A stretch of 64,000 nucleotides of DNA, taken from positions 26,067,652 through 26,131,651 of the forward strand of contig OZ034977.1 of NCBI GenBank assembly GCA_964030785.1, written 5' to 3'. The notes beneath the pieces are model-generated. The model worked only from the letters and a program-made list of their open reading frames with translations. It had not been told where the DNA came from and ran no database searches. Origin of the DNA: Siderastrea siderea (taxonomy: Eukaryota; Cnidaria; Anthozoa; Scleractinia; Rhizangiidae). Made by a program: the position numbers and the translations under genes. Numbering within the stretch: position 1 is the stretch's first letter; the number at the start of each line of letters is the position of its first letter. Shown piece by piece: positions 13,078 through 25,491 of this stretch.

Positions 13078-14180
13078 TAAAAGAGCAAGCAAATGTGACC
13101 AACGGAAAGCAAACCTAGCATTTTTGTCATATTTCCTATTCAGGTAAAACCATCTTTTCGTGCAGTATATACACTGTATTTGACCGTGCTTCATAATTAC
13201 TTTTGGGTGAAAATTTGTCTTAAATGTGTACAAATTTATCACGTTTGCTACGGTATGTAAATATGGAGCAAAGACCTGTATTCACCTTCTTTGCTTCACT
13301 GGTAAATGTGGCCCAAACACGAGATTTGATTCATGTGCAAATATGACCAAAGAAAAAATTAACATGGCATTTCCTTCATATTTGCTATCCATGTAAACAT
13401 CGAGTAAAAGCGGTATTTACCATCTTTGCTTTGTTTATAAATGTGGTGCAAACACGTCATTTGATTTATGTGCAGATATGGCCAAAGTAAAGCAAACATG
13501 GCATTTGCTTCATATTTGCTATCCATATAAACATCGAGTAAACGCGGTATTTACCATCTTTGCTTTGTTTGTAAAAGTGGTGCAAACACGTCATTTGATG
13601 TACGCGCAGATATGGCCAAAGTAAAGCAAACATGGTATTTGCTTCATATTTGCTGTCCACGTAAACATCGAATAAACGCGGTATTTACCATCTTTGCTTT
13701 GTTTGTAAATGTGGTGCAAAGACGTCATTTGATTTACGTGCAGATATGACCAAAGTAAAGCAAACATGGCATTTGCTTCATATTTGCTGTGCAGGTAACT
13801 ATCGAGTAAACGCGGTATTTACCAACTTTGCTTTGCTTGCAAATGTGCTCCAAACACAAAATTTGACTGATGTGCAAATATTATCAAAGTACAGTAAACA
13901 TGGTATTTGGTTCATATTTGCCACCCATGCAAATCCATCTTTTGGGGCAGCAAATATTTAACTTCACTTCATAATTACTGTAGGAGTAAATCCGTCTCAA
14001 ATGTGTACTTCCTGTTCACATTTGCTACGTTGCATAAATATCGAGTAAACGCGGTATTTACCATATTTGCTTTTCATGCAAATGTGGTGCAAACATGACA
14101 TTTGAATTTGACCAAATATGATCAAATTTAATCATTTATGGTATTTACTTCATATTTGCTGCGATTTTGCTATCCTTGTA
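13078..14180. repeat. Satellite-like tandem array, 134-bp unit
   Basis: The word CGGTATTTACCATCTTTGCT recurs with starts at 13411, 13545, 13679 and 13813, an exact 134-bp period. A diverged further copy starts near 14052, and degraded half-units lie upstream from about 13078. Each unit also carries GGCATTTGCTTCATATTTGC and GACCAAAGTAAAGCAAACAT. No coding function is seen. Confidence 0.85.
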
Positions 14181-15400
14181 AATCCGTTTTTTCGTGCAGT
14201 GTGGCGTAAAGAATTTGGCTTTGCTGTCATTATGATGCTTTTGATTGCACACTTGGACAACTTTTGACGTGGTTTATGTCTTTCTCGGTGAATTCTTACA
14301 CCCGCTTTCGATGCCTGTTTCCCCCACAGAGCCACGGGCTTGAGCGTCAAGTAGAGTGGCCATAAAAATCTTCGAAATTTCGTTTTTAGCAAAAAGGAGA
14401 CTTCATTTAGCCAATTTTTAAAGTTGTAGTGCAAATGGTCTTCAGGATACAGAGTCCCGAGCGTAGCTAGAAGGAGTGTTCATTGTCATTTGGTCATAAC
14501 CTAGCAGAATTTCACCCGAGCTGGTATACAGATTCTATTCTTGAAAACAGAACCACGTCGTTATTTCGTTTACGATTTGTCAAGTACAACATCTTTGTTT
14601 CGACATTAAGTGTGTGAAAGCTTAGGAATGTGTTGTTTTCTTCTCGGCCGTCTATTCTAGTAGACGTACTGATGGTATCAATTTAGAATACTGAAAATAC
14701 TGTATTGTTGCTCGTTCAATTGACAGATATGCCGCCATTGATACTGGAGGTACCTCAAATATGCACGTTTGTTCTTGCCTTTCAGCCATTAAGCCCGCAC
14801 TTACGAAAACACTTAACTGCATTTTGCTTCACTCTTTATTGTAGTAAAATCTATAGCCTAGTGAAACAGAAAAGAAAGGCCGACTAAATGTTAGACGAGC
14901 TGTTTGCACCTTACAGATTAAACAGCTCTTCCACTCAAATAAGATGACCTACAGCATAAAAATTGGAAATGGCAGGCAATTTGGGCACGCTGAACTAGGG
15001 GATAAACCAGCAAAACGTCTTCAGGAAACTACAAGTACTAGTTTACAATTTTATTAATATTTTTTCTTAAAAAATATAATAAGGAAGTAAGAAAATGTAG
15101 GCTAAGAACGATTTGCTGAGGCTTCTCAGAAAATTTAAGGCAAGGTTCAGAGGCGTTGATAGACCCCCTGCAGAGAATATATATCCTTATAAAGACAGAA
15201 AAGGATCCAAATTGAAAGTTTCATTGAGGTATCATCAGTTGTATCTGACTAGATGATTTTTGTAAAAATGATCATAAGTATCACGTGACATTCCTTTGTC
15301 GCTGACGTCACAAAAAGGTGTTTTCTCAAAAGGGGCAAGGTTGTTAAACATAAGCTTAGAAATGTTCGTCATCAAATCATCAGCCAAACCGTCTGGACTG
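14181..15400. other. No gene seen
   Basis: AT-rich sequence with only short, unrecognisable reading frames. Confidence 0.4.
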
Positions 15401-15521
15401 TACCCTGCAAGCAGAGGTTTCTTGGTCGCCCTATGTTCCGGCGGGCGAATAAGTAACTTATAAGTTACTTATTCGCCCGCTGGGAACATAGGGCGACCAA
15501 GAAACCTCTGCTTGCAGGGTA
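15401..15521. repeat. Near-perfect 121-bp palindrome
   Basis: Two 60-bp arms meet at 15460/15461 (AAGTAACTTATAAGTTACTT). They differ only by a small change (CCGG against CTGGG) near the middle of the arms. It could extrude a cruciform or be a fold-back element. Confidence 0.9.
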
Positions 15522-16324
15522 TTTTCATCAAAAGGTTTTTTAAAAGTTGTTTTATAGGTGACGTGACCTGTTTCCCCTAATTACGTAATCCCCATTCCAC
15601 AAAGACGCACAGAAAGAGCTAATTCATAATATCCACCTTAAGAGTAAAAGAATTGTACCCAAGAATATGCGCTGCTCCTTCATTTTCTTTGCCCGTTTTA
15701 ATCTGATATTTTGATCGTTAATATCATTTGCAGGTCACGTGACTGAAATCTGAACGTCAAATATGTCACATATTGTTAAGGCCTCCGAGAAAAAGTCACT
15801 TGCCAATTTTCATAACCACCGATCAAGCAATTCGCTTAACTAGAGTTGCAAACAATTGATATTATCTCTAGGGAGCCTTAACACATCTAGCCATCCACCC
15901 ACCCAAAACCGCCGAAAATGTGCAGGCTTTCAATGCAAAACAACGCGTGGGAACGCCGCTGGTGCTGTAGAAAATATTACTTTTACGTTACGTTTTGCTT
16001 AACTTGACCCTAACTTTTCCGTGATGAACTTTTTTGTCAAGGAAAAAACACTGTCAAACACACCTATCTGTAACTAAAATCCTTTCGAGCTTCATGACCA
16101 TTTCCTTATATTGACTATATGATCTAATTTGGCAATCAAGTGTTATCCAAACTGAAATGTCCCGGGGATAATATGGCTCGTTTTCCCAGCCAAGATAAGA
16201 CTGGAACATTTCGCCAAGCAAACTTTAAAAGTAATGATGTGAGGTAAGTAAAGCTAAAAAGGAAAATGATCTTTTGAAGTCAGCTTTGATGCTCATGGAA
16301 TGTAAAGTTTTTTTAAACTGTCAG

Positions 16325-18721
16325 TCACTGAACTAAGATATAACCCATTGCTTTGATGTGCTTATCCCCATTATCAGCATGAGATACAGCTTCGTTTCCA
16401 CAGGTGTTGGAATCATCAGCAGTTCCTCCCGTGCCAAAACCGATTCTAGATTCGCTTGAGCTGCAGTCGTTTTGCTGGTTACTGATGATGCCAATTCTCG
16501 CTTTCGAATCTTTCTTAGCATTACTTATAACGTTGAACCCTTCCCTGTTACAGTGTGGTTGCAAGGAAGCACGGGAACCAATCAGCGTCTTCCACGTATT
16601 GCGACCCAATGAGGTGGCGCGGTATTTACCGTCAGCTGTCAGAGAGAAAAGGGAGTTGGCGTGCTTGTAAATAACAAGAAACTTGATCTGATGGCCGATC
16701 TTCATACCAAGGCAGATTTGAGAAAAGGGTGTGTTCCAGTAGGTCGGCAATTTGGTTTCTTGTTGGTCAAAACCAGTCTTTCCTCCTGCCACGTTGTATG
16801 CAATTCTGTTGCTCCAAAGTTGGGAATTGTAGTGGAAAGTTCTCTGAAATTCAAAACAGACAAATCAAGTTTCTATTAGTGAAGTTATTCCAGAGAGGAC
16901 TACACACATGTAGGGTGATTTTTGTTTGAATTGATCCTAGATTAAGATGTGCTAGTAATCTAGATCATTAGCCATTGATAATGGTAAGGACATGAAAAAC
17001 TGAAGGTTTGTGAGGCTTAGTAATTAAAAAGAGTTTAAGGATTTTTCATCATGAAACATCAAATTGCAGAAAATGTATTATCGTTTGGAATTGCTGCAAT
17101 ATTAGCCGTCGTCTGTTAAAGTCAAAACTTTTAAACTATGATTTGGAACTGGTTTCTTTACCTTCTCCTTCTAAGATTTATATGTCTGCTTCTCATGGAT
17201 AGATCGTAAAGACTAACCTTTGTGCCGTCAATCTTCATAGCCAGCGTCCATCCCCCATCTCCGCATCCAAAGTTTCCCATTTGACAGTAAACAGGAATCT
17301 TTTGTAAACCGAACATCAGTGTATACACTCGACCCTTTGACGACCTGATGGAAGACGACAAGACGATAGATGAATAGATGGCAGGTAATTAGAACACTTA
17401 TTAGAAAAAACAACACTTCAGTAAAATAGTATGAATAATTATTATTCCATTAAAAAGAACTAAAGGCAACTCGTGCCAAGATCCAAATGAACTTCAATGG
17501 AATTCATAATCTATATCGCACTAATCCACTAGGCATACAAAGCAATCACAAGAGCTTCCATGATTAAATAAAACTAAAAAGAATTGATGGCACATCTAAC
17601 CATAGTATTTGCATATTAATAACGTCATGTTTATCAGAACGTGGCCAGTACTGGGAACCAGTGACAACTCTGTTTACATCAACACAATTACGCGTTAGAA
17701 AATAGTGGGCGCCTCAGCATCTGCCTCTTTGCCTTCCGCATGGTGGTTTAATTTACCCTAGGTGGTGCCCAGTGCCTTATTTCGTCCCTCTTTCACATGT
17801 GATTATTTCATATAGATAAATACAGTATCAACGTTTTCCTGAGCATTTTGTTGAGAGAAAAGTTTCCGTTTGCAAGTCGTAGAGAAACAAAAAAACTTTC
17901 TACTCATATACGTGGTCTCAAAACTATGTGAGACGTGCACATGCACACAGTTAAATGACTACGTGCAAAAAAGGTTTGTTTTCTGTTTAAATGTTGCATC
18001 TGACAAAGGGCCCTTGTCAGTGTGATGTCAATATCGTACCATGGCTGTGATCCAAGAAGCTAAGATTACTATATTGAGTCCATGCAATGTCATGAAAAAT
18101 GTGGTTTGCAACAAAAAAACAGTCTAGTAATATCACAATGCCAGGGATTGAACTTGAGTGACAAGGATGCCAAGGATGCTAATTTGATTTCGACGTGCAT
18201 ACACTCACAAAATCAACGTTTCTCGAAAACGTTTGATGAACTAAAATTTTCGACACTTAACGAGAAGCAAGCTTTTTTCAGTTTTGTAGCTATGCGGACT
18301 TACTTGTCTCTTTCGTACTGTTCCTTGCACGAGGAGACGGGAGCAGCTGCAAACAAGAAAAAGTTGTTGCAAATATTAAAAGAGCTTGTTGCAAATTCTC
18401 CTGACTATCGAAACCGGAGAAAATCAGTTTACCTGGTGTTGTAGTTGGCTGCAGATTTGCAGGGGAGGTTTTGTTGACCAGTGCAATAAGCTGCTCAAGC
18501 GTCGCTTTTACTTCTTTTATGTCTTCAGTGACGCTCGAATCCTGATGTAGATTACAATGACAATTGCAATTATTAACAGGATTCTTGTCGCTCCTTTTTG
18601 CTGGAATTGGTGTTTGGTTTTTGCTTGCATTTACCGACGAATATTTCGCAACACTTATAGCAAATAGGACAACGGTCAGTCGGAGGAAATCAAATGAAGA
18701 ACGCATTTTGAAATCTAACAT
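16325..18721 (-). CDS. Secreted fibrinogen-like protein (USOMP5-like), copy A, four exons
   Basis: The minus-strand exons I can trace are 18433-18721, 18304-18346, 17218-17344 and 16325-16843. All have GT/AG borders and total 978 nt, giving a 325-residue product in one frame. Exon 1 gives a signal-peptide-like start ([12 protein letters not shown]), a Cys pair (CNCHC) and a short coiled-coil stretch. Exon 2 has SSCKEQYE. Exon 3 has the fibrinogen-like core [19 protein letters not shown]. Exon 4 has [17 protein letters not shown] and the C-terminal [10 protein letters not shown], ending GYILVQ. This matches coral 'uncharacterized skeletal organic matrix protein 5'-like secreted proteins. The exact role is unknown; extracellular matrix or lectin-like binding is inference. 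A second ATG at 18706 could be the start. A paralogue with the same exon sizes lies at 49.5-52.5 kb. Confidence 0.8.
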
Positions 18722-19766
18722 ATGTGCGTCTTAGTCAATTGAACCATGGAGCTGCGACTCCTGTAAATGACTGCTCTTTCGTGTTCGCAGGCTTGTGATG
18801 CGAATGAAAACGTTCTCATTTTCACTGGCTCAGAGCAAGGGCCAATAAAACGAAATTCTGAAATCGAGTGCATATCACAGAAATGGAAATTACCGAAGAC
18901 TATTTCAATCCATCGACGGCTGCCAAAGGCCACCCGAGGTTTTTCGAACAGATCCGAAAATCACCCTAAGCTTTCTAATATGCTCAAGAGGCCATTCATG
19001 TTTTTCCTACTTCTTTTTCGTTTTTGAGCCCTATGAGGAGTAACTACTGGGTGCCAAGCTTTACTTGAATTGTTGGAACCGAGTTGTGCAGAACTAAATG
19101 TAGACACTTGAGATACCTACTCAAAGGTTAATGTGCACAATATTCCTCGTTACATACGACACACAAGTGGAACTTTTTAGTAGTTCCTATAACGGACTTT
19201 CATCCCTAGCTGCATAGTCATGCCAAACAGTTCTAATTTTTTAAGACTATGCCTATGACAGTGAATCTTTTCCAAAAAGTTGCACTCTTATGTAGTTCTA
19301 ATATTTGATTCTTTCTGCATGAATTTTTTTTTTATTTTTGTCATTTTAGGAAGTTCCTCGCAGAACGAGGTTTATAAATTTGTCGCTGCTAGAGATCAAA
19401 CGTAACATGCTGAGGCGCCCCAATTTTTTAAAATTAAGGGTTGGCCTATCTTCATGATTAGCTGAGTGGCACACATTTTGAAGAGACAAAACAATAAGAA
19501 AACCAAATACCTTTGGCGAGGAACTAGATTCACGTGTTCCTAGTTAATTATAAGCACAGGCTTTTCACTCGTAAACTTTTTTTGTAATTAATCTGTCCAA
19601 TGTTGAGTGTAACGAGCTTTTCTTGTTTGCAAGACTGATACGAGTGAAATTATATGTAGCGGGGCAGTATTGTGACATTTCATACCAACGAATATGTTAC
19701 GAGTTGAGAGCCGCAAGTTCATCAGTGACAAACTGTTTACTGTCAAATGTCACCCTCGTGAAAAAA
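18722..19766. other. Upstream region of copy A; no other gene seen
   Basis: A CCAAT-like ATTGG lies near 18840 on the upstream side of gene copy A. No distinct promoter motif was identified and no further coding sequence is recognised. Confidence 0.3.
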
Positions 19767-20056
19767 AGCCTTTACTTTCCTTTGCTTTGCTTTGCTTTGC
19801 TTTCCTTTCCTTTACTTTCCTTTCCTTTCCTTTCCTTTCCTTTCCTTTACTTTACTTTACTTTACTGTACTCTACTCTACTCCACTCCACTCCACTCCAC
19901 TCCACTCCACTCCACTCCACTCCACTGCACTCCACTCCACTCCACTCCACTCCACTCCACTCTACTCTACTCTACTTTACTTTACTTTACTTTACTTATT
20001 TTACATTACTTTACTTTACTTTACTTTACTTTACTTTACTATACTTTACTTTACTA
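19767..20056. repeat. Layered pentanucleotide repeat array
   Basis: The 5-bp units change in blocks from left to right: CTTTG/CTTTC, CTTTA, CTCTA, CTCCA (about 20 copies in the centre), then CTCTA and CTTTA again. The block order is almost mirror-symmetric. The long Leu/Ser/Thr/Pro-rich frames here are translation artefacts. Confidence 0.95.
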
Positions 20057-21035
20057 AACTCTAATAGTTTTGGAATCAACTTGAGATATTTCGTTTTTGA
20101 GTCTGCCTTATTCCTTACCTGTATAATGGCGTTTTGACATATTTAACCCTGTTTAGCCTGGAGGGCTGACAACTTTCAAAAAGTTTCAAGACATTACTCG
20201 TACCCATTAATCACTTATCGTACTCGAGGTCGTGAGATTTCGTATACTAATGGAAGAAGAGTGTGCAGTACCAAGGCTGTGTTCTTTGAGAAAAAGGCTC
20301 AATTTTAGAGTCGAGCTCGTTTAAAAATAGATAGCCATGAGTTTGCCAGCGACTCTTTCATGTAAATAAACCCAGTCAACTCCCTTAATTCCCAAATAAA
20401 GTTTTCTAGAAGCTGTTTGTGAACTCTCCATGTCAAAATGGTCTCTGTTTTAGGTCTTTTCTCGCATGCATAACAAAACAACCAAAATACAACAAGTCTA
20501 CCGTTTTGTTTCACCTTATTTGTTCTTATTCAAACCTCACTCAAATCGTAGGTAAACGGTACTCAGCCTATGAGTAACTAAACTAGTCTATGACTAAAAT
20601 TCGATCGCGACTTAGCGCTAGTCGGATTTTTGAACTACAGAGCCCTGTTTGAACATACTATGCAAGTAAAATATAGTATTAACCCTTGGGTAAAGTCACA
20701 GCCCACCGTGGTACAAGGAGGGAGGGGGTTGATGGAGTTCCCCCTAGGTTTTCGTTATGTTACAATATTTCGAAAAGATTTCACCTTTAGTAGAAAGCCC
20801 GTGATGCTCTACAAGGTGAGGTACATATTATGGGTTGCCCTGCTGCTGGGGGCCTGTGACGCCATTCAAGATGGCCGTCTTTTTTTGTGCCATCTTGGAT
20901 TTTACCGAAAATTAGAAATTTTCAAAAAACGTTAACGTAAACGTTAACGAGGACCGGGGCATGCCTTCGAACGAGTGAAGACGTGTCATTCCGTGCTCTG
21001 CCTTGAAATTTTGAAAATGGCTTTATTTCTTAATT
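20057..21035. other. Intergenic DNA and probable L1-like 5' leader
   Basis: The sequence from about 20640 to 21035 precedes the retrotransposon ORF1 and is probably its 5' untranslated region; the exact 5' end was not located. Nothing else is recognised. Confidence 0.3.
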
Positions 21036-21875
21036 ATGAGTAAAGCTTTGCGCTCAGGAAAGAAGCTTGATCAACAGCCTACTATGTCGGTGGAAAATTT
21101 GCAGAGTTGAGTCGGCTGGTGAAAGTTCTTGCTGAAAAAATAGATCGACTGGAAGCTTTCAGTCAAAGCCGCCATGATGAAATATATGCGAAATTGACGA
21201 CGCTTGAGACTACAACGAATGGGCTATCCGCCGGGTTGGAAGGCTTGAATCAGGAATTGGAGAGGGTCAAACAAACGGTGGAGAAAAAGGCTGATCAAGC
21301 AAAAATGGAGCAACTCGAAAAGAAATTGGGTGAGATGGAAAATCGCTCGAAAAGAAATAATATTGTTATCTGGAATATTCCAGAAGGTGCCGAGAAAGAT
21401 TCGTCCTGCCTGGAGCTTGTAAATAAGATCTTCTGCGAACATATGTCCTTACAGGAGGGGATAGAAGTAATGCGAGCTCACTGCACAAATATTAAACGAC
21501 GGGAAAACGCAACACGTGGTGCATCTCTACCAAGACCAATTCATGTGTATTTGTTGCGATACACCGGCAAGGAATATGTTTTACGCAACGCTGCTTCAAA
21601 GTTAAGAGACAATCCGTTTCAAGAAGCAAATCTGTACATCTCATGACGATGTGTCCAAGTCTGTAAGAGAAGAACGTAAAAAGCTGAAAGAAAGGCATCT
21701 AGGCGAATTTCGCAAGCGAGAAGATGTCCATTTTGCATACATTCCTTGGAGCGTACCAGCTCGGATAATTTATAAACTTTCTATCTACAAGCCGAGGAGG
21801 CCAACACCGACTAAATGGACTACTGAACACGAACGTGTTTATTATTGCCGCAAACTTAACCTTTACTCCATATAG
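21036..21875 (+). pseudogene. L1-like ORF1 protein remnant (RNA-binding)
   Basis: It starts at ATG 21036. It shows a heptad-rich coiled-coil region (about 21110-21340), then an RRM-like segment opening RSKRNNIVIWNIPEGAE, then a basic C-terminal domain containing KKLKERHLGEFRKREDVHFAYI. This is the usual order in L1 ORF1 nucleic-acid chaperones. One frameshift lies near 21105 and another near 21645, so the copy is broken. Confidence 0.75.
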
Positions 21876-22269
21876 TGGTTTGTACAAGTTATTTATTTAT
21901 TGTTAAATACCTAGCTTTCATTTTTTAAGTCGAGTGCTGCTCTTAAATACCTTGGTGGTAGGTAGATTGGCAAAGATAGACTTACAAGAACCCATATATG
22001 TTTCAATTTCAACGTCTTTAAGTTAATATGTATCGGATAGAAGCGGGCACGGCTGAGGGAGAGAGGAAGAATGCTGCACTCCTTCAGGAAAGAGGAGAAA
22101 AATTTGAAATTTAAAAGTGTTTTCCAGCGAAAAATATTTACTTTCTGTATGTGTCTTTGTGTTTGTGTTCTCGTATCTTTGTGCAGTGCGATGCAATTAG
22201 CTATTCAATGGTATGTTATAACGCCAACGGTCTTCCATGTCTTTTCCGTTACCTAAATCAGAAAAAATA

Positions 22270-24714
22270 ATGGCAGCTATGGGTGATTTTAGAATGCTTT
22301 CGTTAAATGTAAGAGGTTTGAGCAATTTTAAACAAACGACGGGCAATTTTTGCATGGTGCAGAAAACAAAATGCAAATATTATTTTTCTGCAAGAAACGC
22401 ATTCAACCGTCAATAGCGAGAAACAATGGAAAGCTGAATGGGGTGCCCCTTTGGAACTTGCACATGGGAGTAGTAATTCGAGAGGTGTCGCAATACTCTT
22501 TCGGAAAGGATTTGATTGCAAGATAATAAAAAAAATCATTGACCCCAGTGGGAGATACATTAGCATTCAAGCTCAAATTAATGACGAAAATTATGTCTTA
22601 GTGAACGTCTACGGTCCAAACAATGATAATCAAGCTGTGCAATTTTATGATCATTTAATTGACTTTTTAAGAAAAGAAGGCCTTGCTTATGAAGATAAGA
22701 TAATAATCGGCGGCGATTTCAATTGTCCTACTAATCCACTTCTTGACAAACAAGGCGGTATACTGGTAGCAAGGACAAAAATTATTGATCGCATTGAAGA
22801 ATTACAAACAATATTTAATTTACATGATGTTTGGCGTGTAAAAAAAACCCTCAAACGAAAAGCTTTACTTGGTCACAAAAGTCTCCTTTTGTTTTCTGTA
22901 GATTAGACTATTGGCTTATCTCAAACTCACTTCAGGACTTAATTAAAGACGTTGATATTATTGCTGCAATCAGAACTGATCACTCGGCAATTCTTTTACA
23001 TCTGCAGGAACTTGAGGAATGTAAGCGAGGCCCAGGGTTTTGGAAAATGAATACTTCGATATTGACCGATAAAATTTTTGTCCAAAAGATGAAAGAAAAG
23101 TTAGAGGAATGGAAAAAAGAGGGTGAGGAGTTCTCAGATAAAAGAGTTGTTTGGGACTGGATGAAGTATAATGTGCGCCTGTTTTCGATAAGCTACTCAA
23201 AAGAACTAGCTAAAACAAAAAGAGAAAGAGAAGAACAGCTACAAAGAAAGCTACAAATTGCACAAGCACAGTTTGAGCAGAACTCCTGCGAAGAACTCGA
23301 AAAAATTCTTGATGAATGTAAAGCGGAATTGGAGAATATTTATGAGGAAAAAGCTAATGGATGGATAGTACGTGCAAGGTCAAGATGACACGAATATGGC
23401 GAAAAAAGTACAAAATATTTTTTGAGTTTGGAAAAGAGAAATTATACAAGAAAACACATAAGGAAGCTTTGCCTAAGTGGAATTATTACCAAAAACTATC
23501 AAAAAATATTAGACTCCTCCTCGGAATACTATAAGAAGTTATACCGTAGCAAATTCAGTGTAAGTCAATCTGATGTTTTAGATCAATTTTTGGGAAACCC
23601 AAATATTCCTGCGTTATCGGTAGAAGATAGATTAAGTTGTGAAGGTGAAATTACTACAGAGGAGTGTGTTAAAGCTCTTGACACATTTGACAATGGTAAA
23701 ACTCCTGGAAATGATGGAATTCCTGTTGAATTTTACAAAACGTTTTGGAATTCAGTTGGTGTGTTTATGACAGAAGTTTTTAATCATTCTTTTGAACTAG
23801 GGCAAATGTCAAATTCCCAAAAGCAGGCAGTCGTCACCTTAATCGACAAAAAAGGAAAAGATAGAATGTTTTTGGAAAATTGGAGACCAATTTCATTAAT
23901 TAACGTCGATTCGAAAATTGCAACTAAGGTCATTGCAAATAGAATTAAAAATGTTCTCCCTGGTATAATTCATTCAAATCAATCTGGTTTTATGAAGGGT
24001 AGGTTTATCGGAGAAACAGCTCGTTCAATCTTAGACGTTATCGCCCGTACAGAATCGTCAAAGCTTCCAAGTGTTTTGCTCTTTATAGACTTTGAAAAAG
24101 CTTTTGATTCAATTGAACATAATTTTCTTTATAAAGCACTAGAGCGATTTAATTTTGGTCCCTCCTTCATAAAGTGGATTCAAACGTTTTACAATAACCT
24201 CTCAAGTTGTGCTCTCAACAATGGTCTTTTCTCATCTCCTTTTCAACTAGAAAGGGGTGTAAGACAGGGGGACCCATTGTCACCATATTTATTTCTAATT
24301 GCCATTTGCCATTGAAATAATGGCAATATCTTTAAGAACAAATGAACAGGTTGAAGGGATAAAAATCGGGGAAGATGAAACTAAGTATTTGTTGTATGCA
24401 GACGACATGACAGCTACACTTGCCAATATTTCATCAGTAGAAAAAGTTATACAAACCCTCGATAACTTTGAGAAATGTTCTGGTCTAAAAATGAATCTCT
24501 CAGAAACAAAGGCTATATGGATTGGGAAGAATAAACACTCCTTAGAGACACCTCTGGGCCTCGAGTGGTGTACTGGCGTTAGGACTCTAGGTATTGACTT
24601 CTCCTGTGACCAAGAACAAGTTATAAAACAAAATTTCCATGACAGACTTAATGAATGTCAAAAATTGATTAATTTATAGAAAATGAGAGGTCTCTCCGTA
24701 TTTGAGAAAGTAAC
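22270..24714 (+). pseudogene. L1-like ORF2, 5' part: endonuclease and reverse transcriptase
   Basis: It opens at ATG 22270 with the AP-endonuclease start (MLSLNVRGLSNFK), followed by QETHS, GVAILFRKGF, GGDFNC and RTDHSA. The reverse transcriptase follows, with WRPISLINVDSKIATKVIANR, LFIDFEKAFDSI, GVRQGDPLSPYLF and the catalytic YADD of LLYADDMT. Breaks: a frameshift near 22336, one in an A-run near 22850, an in-frame TGA at 23386 where Trp is expected, a 7-bp tandem duplication (TTGCCAT) near 24300, and an in-frame TAG at 24677. The frame then runs to the Polinton target site at 24709-24714. Confidence 0.9.
24709..24714. repeat. Left 6-bp target site duplication (AGTAAC)
   Basis: It matches 46580-46585 exactly and immediately precedes the left TIR. 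Six-bp duplications are standard for Polinton integrases. Confidence 0.9.
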
Positions 24715-25322
24715 AGTAGTACATTGGGCTCGTTTGGGGCATATGGAGGCTTCTGATTGGTCGAGAGCAAATCAATGACGTCACAGGAACCGGAAGTGCC
24801 TGGAACCGGAAGTTATGTGATTTGTAATGGGAAACCGCTGACCAGTGGAAAAAAGGGGATCGCGGGCGCATGGGAACCGGAAGTCACGTGATTTGGAATG
24901 GGAAACCGCTGACCAGTGTGAAAAAGGGATCGTGGGCTCAAGGGGAAGTAAAACCGCTGAGAAAACGCGGGCGCAAAGTCCAAAGTCCAATGTGGGGAAC
25001 GGGGGTGGTCCTTGAAAAGTACACAAAATGAATAAATCATGTTTTATTGATTTGTTTTTACAATAACTCTTTTGTGTTCCTATTTGATATGAGGGTTCCA
25101 CATCACAATCGACGATTTTGTTGGGGGTTTTCACTGGTAGCCATAGGGGTAGGTCTTGAAGGTGCGTCCCAAAACCCCGCGAAATCCAAGTCATTAAAAG
25201 TCAGCACATTGTCCGACGGAGACGACTTTGCTTCCACCGAAGACTATTTGGCAGTTCCTTTTGGAGGAGTTCCTATGTTCCTTTTGATGAGGGTTCCTTT
25301 TGATAATACGAGTGTTCCTTTT
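24715..25322 (+). repeat. Left terminal inverted repeat, 608 bp
   Basis: It begins AGTAGTACATTGGGCTCG. It pairs base for base, as far as I could check by eye, with 45972-46579. It includes a roughly 70-bp segment present twice in tandem (about 24801-24870 and 24872-24942) and an 89-bp copy of the polB 3' end (25076-25164). It also has poly(A) signals in both directions near 25030-25047. Confidence 0.95.
24756..24890. promoter_or_regulatory. Cluster of host transcription-factor sites in the TIR
   Basis: The cluster is an inverted CCAAT box (ATTGG, 24756-24760), a perfect CRE/ATF palindrome TGACGTCA (24776-24783), three ETS-type ACCGGAAGT words (24789, 24805, 24876) and a CACGTG E-box (24885-24890). 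The same set is present in the right TIR. Motif identity is seen; use as enhancer or origin elements, as in adenovirus terminal regions, is inference. Confidence 0.5.
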
Positions 25323-25441
25323 GATGAGGGTTCCTTTTGATAATACGAGTGTTCCTTTTTGATGAGTTCCTTTTGATAATATGAGTTCCTATTTAATAAT
25401 GTTACTTTTGATAATATGAGTGTTCCTTTTTGATGAGTTCC
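25255..25441. repeat. Subterminal minisatellite, left
   Basis: It consists of degenerate tandem copies of a 17-25-bp unit (GTTCCTTTTGATAATACGAG and variants with TGATGAG). The array starts inside the TIR and fills the gap between the TIR and the polB 3' end. Confidence 0.85.
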
Positions 25442-25491
25442 TATTTGATATGAGGGTTCCACATCACAATCGACGATTTTGTTGGGGGTTT

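Noticed and set aside
18082..18444. 120-codon plus-strand frame overlapping gene copy A
   Set aside because: It runs antisense through exon 2 and introns of the better supported minus-strand gene.
19623..20137. Long Leu/Ser/Thr/Pro-rich frames in all three plus frames
   Set aside because: They are products of pentanucleotide repeats, which lack stops in several frames.
24781..25194. 137-codon minus-strand frame in the left TIR, identical to one at 46100-46513
   Set aside because: It exists only because the TIR carries the polB 3' end followed by repeats. It has no domain, and identity between TIRs is expected.
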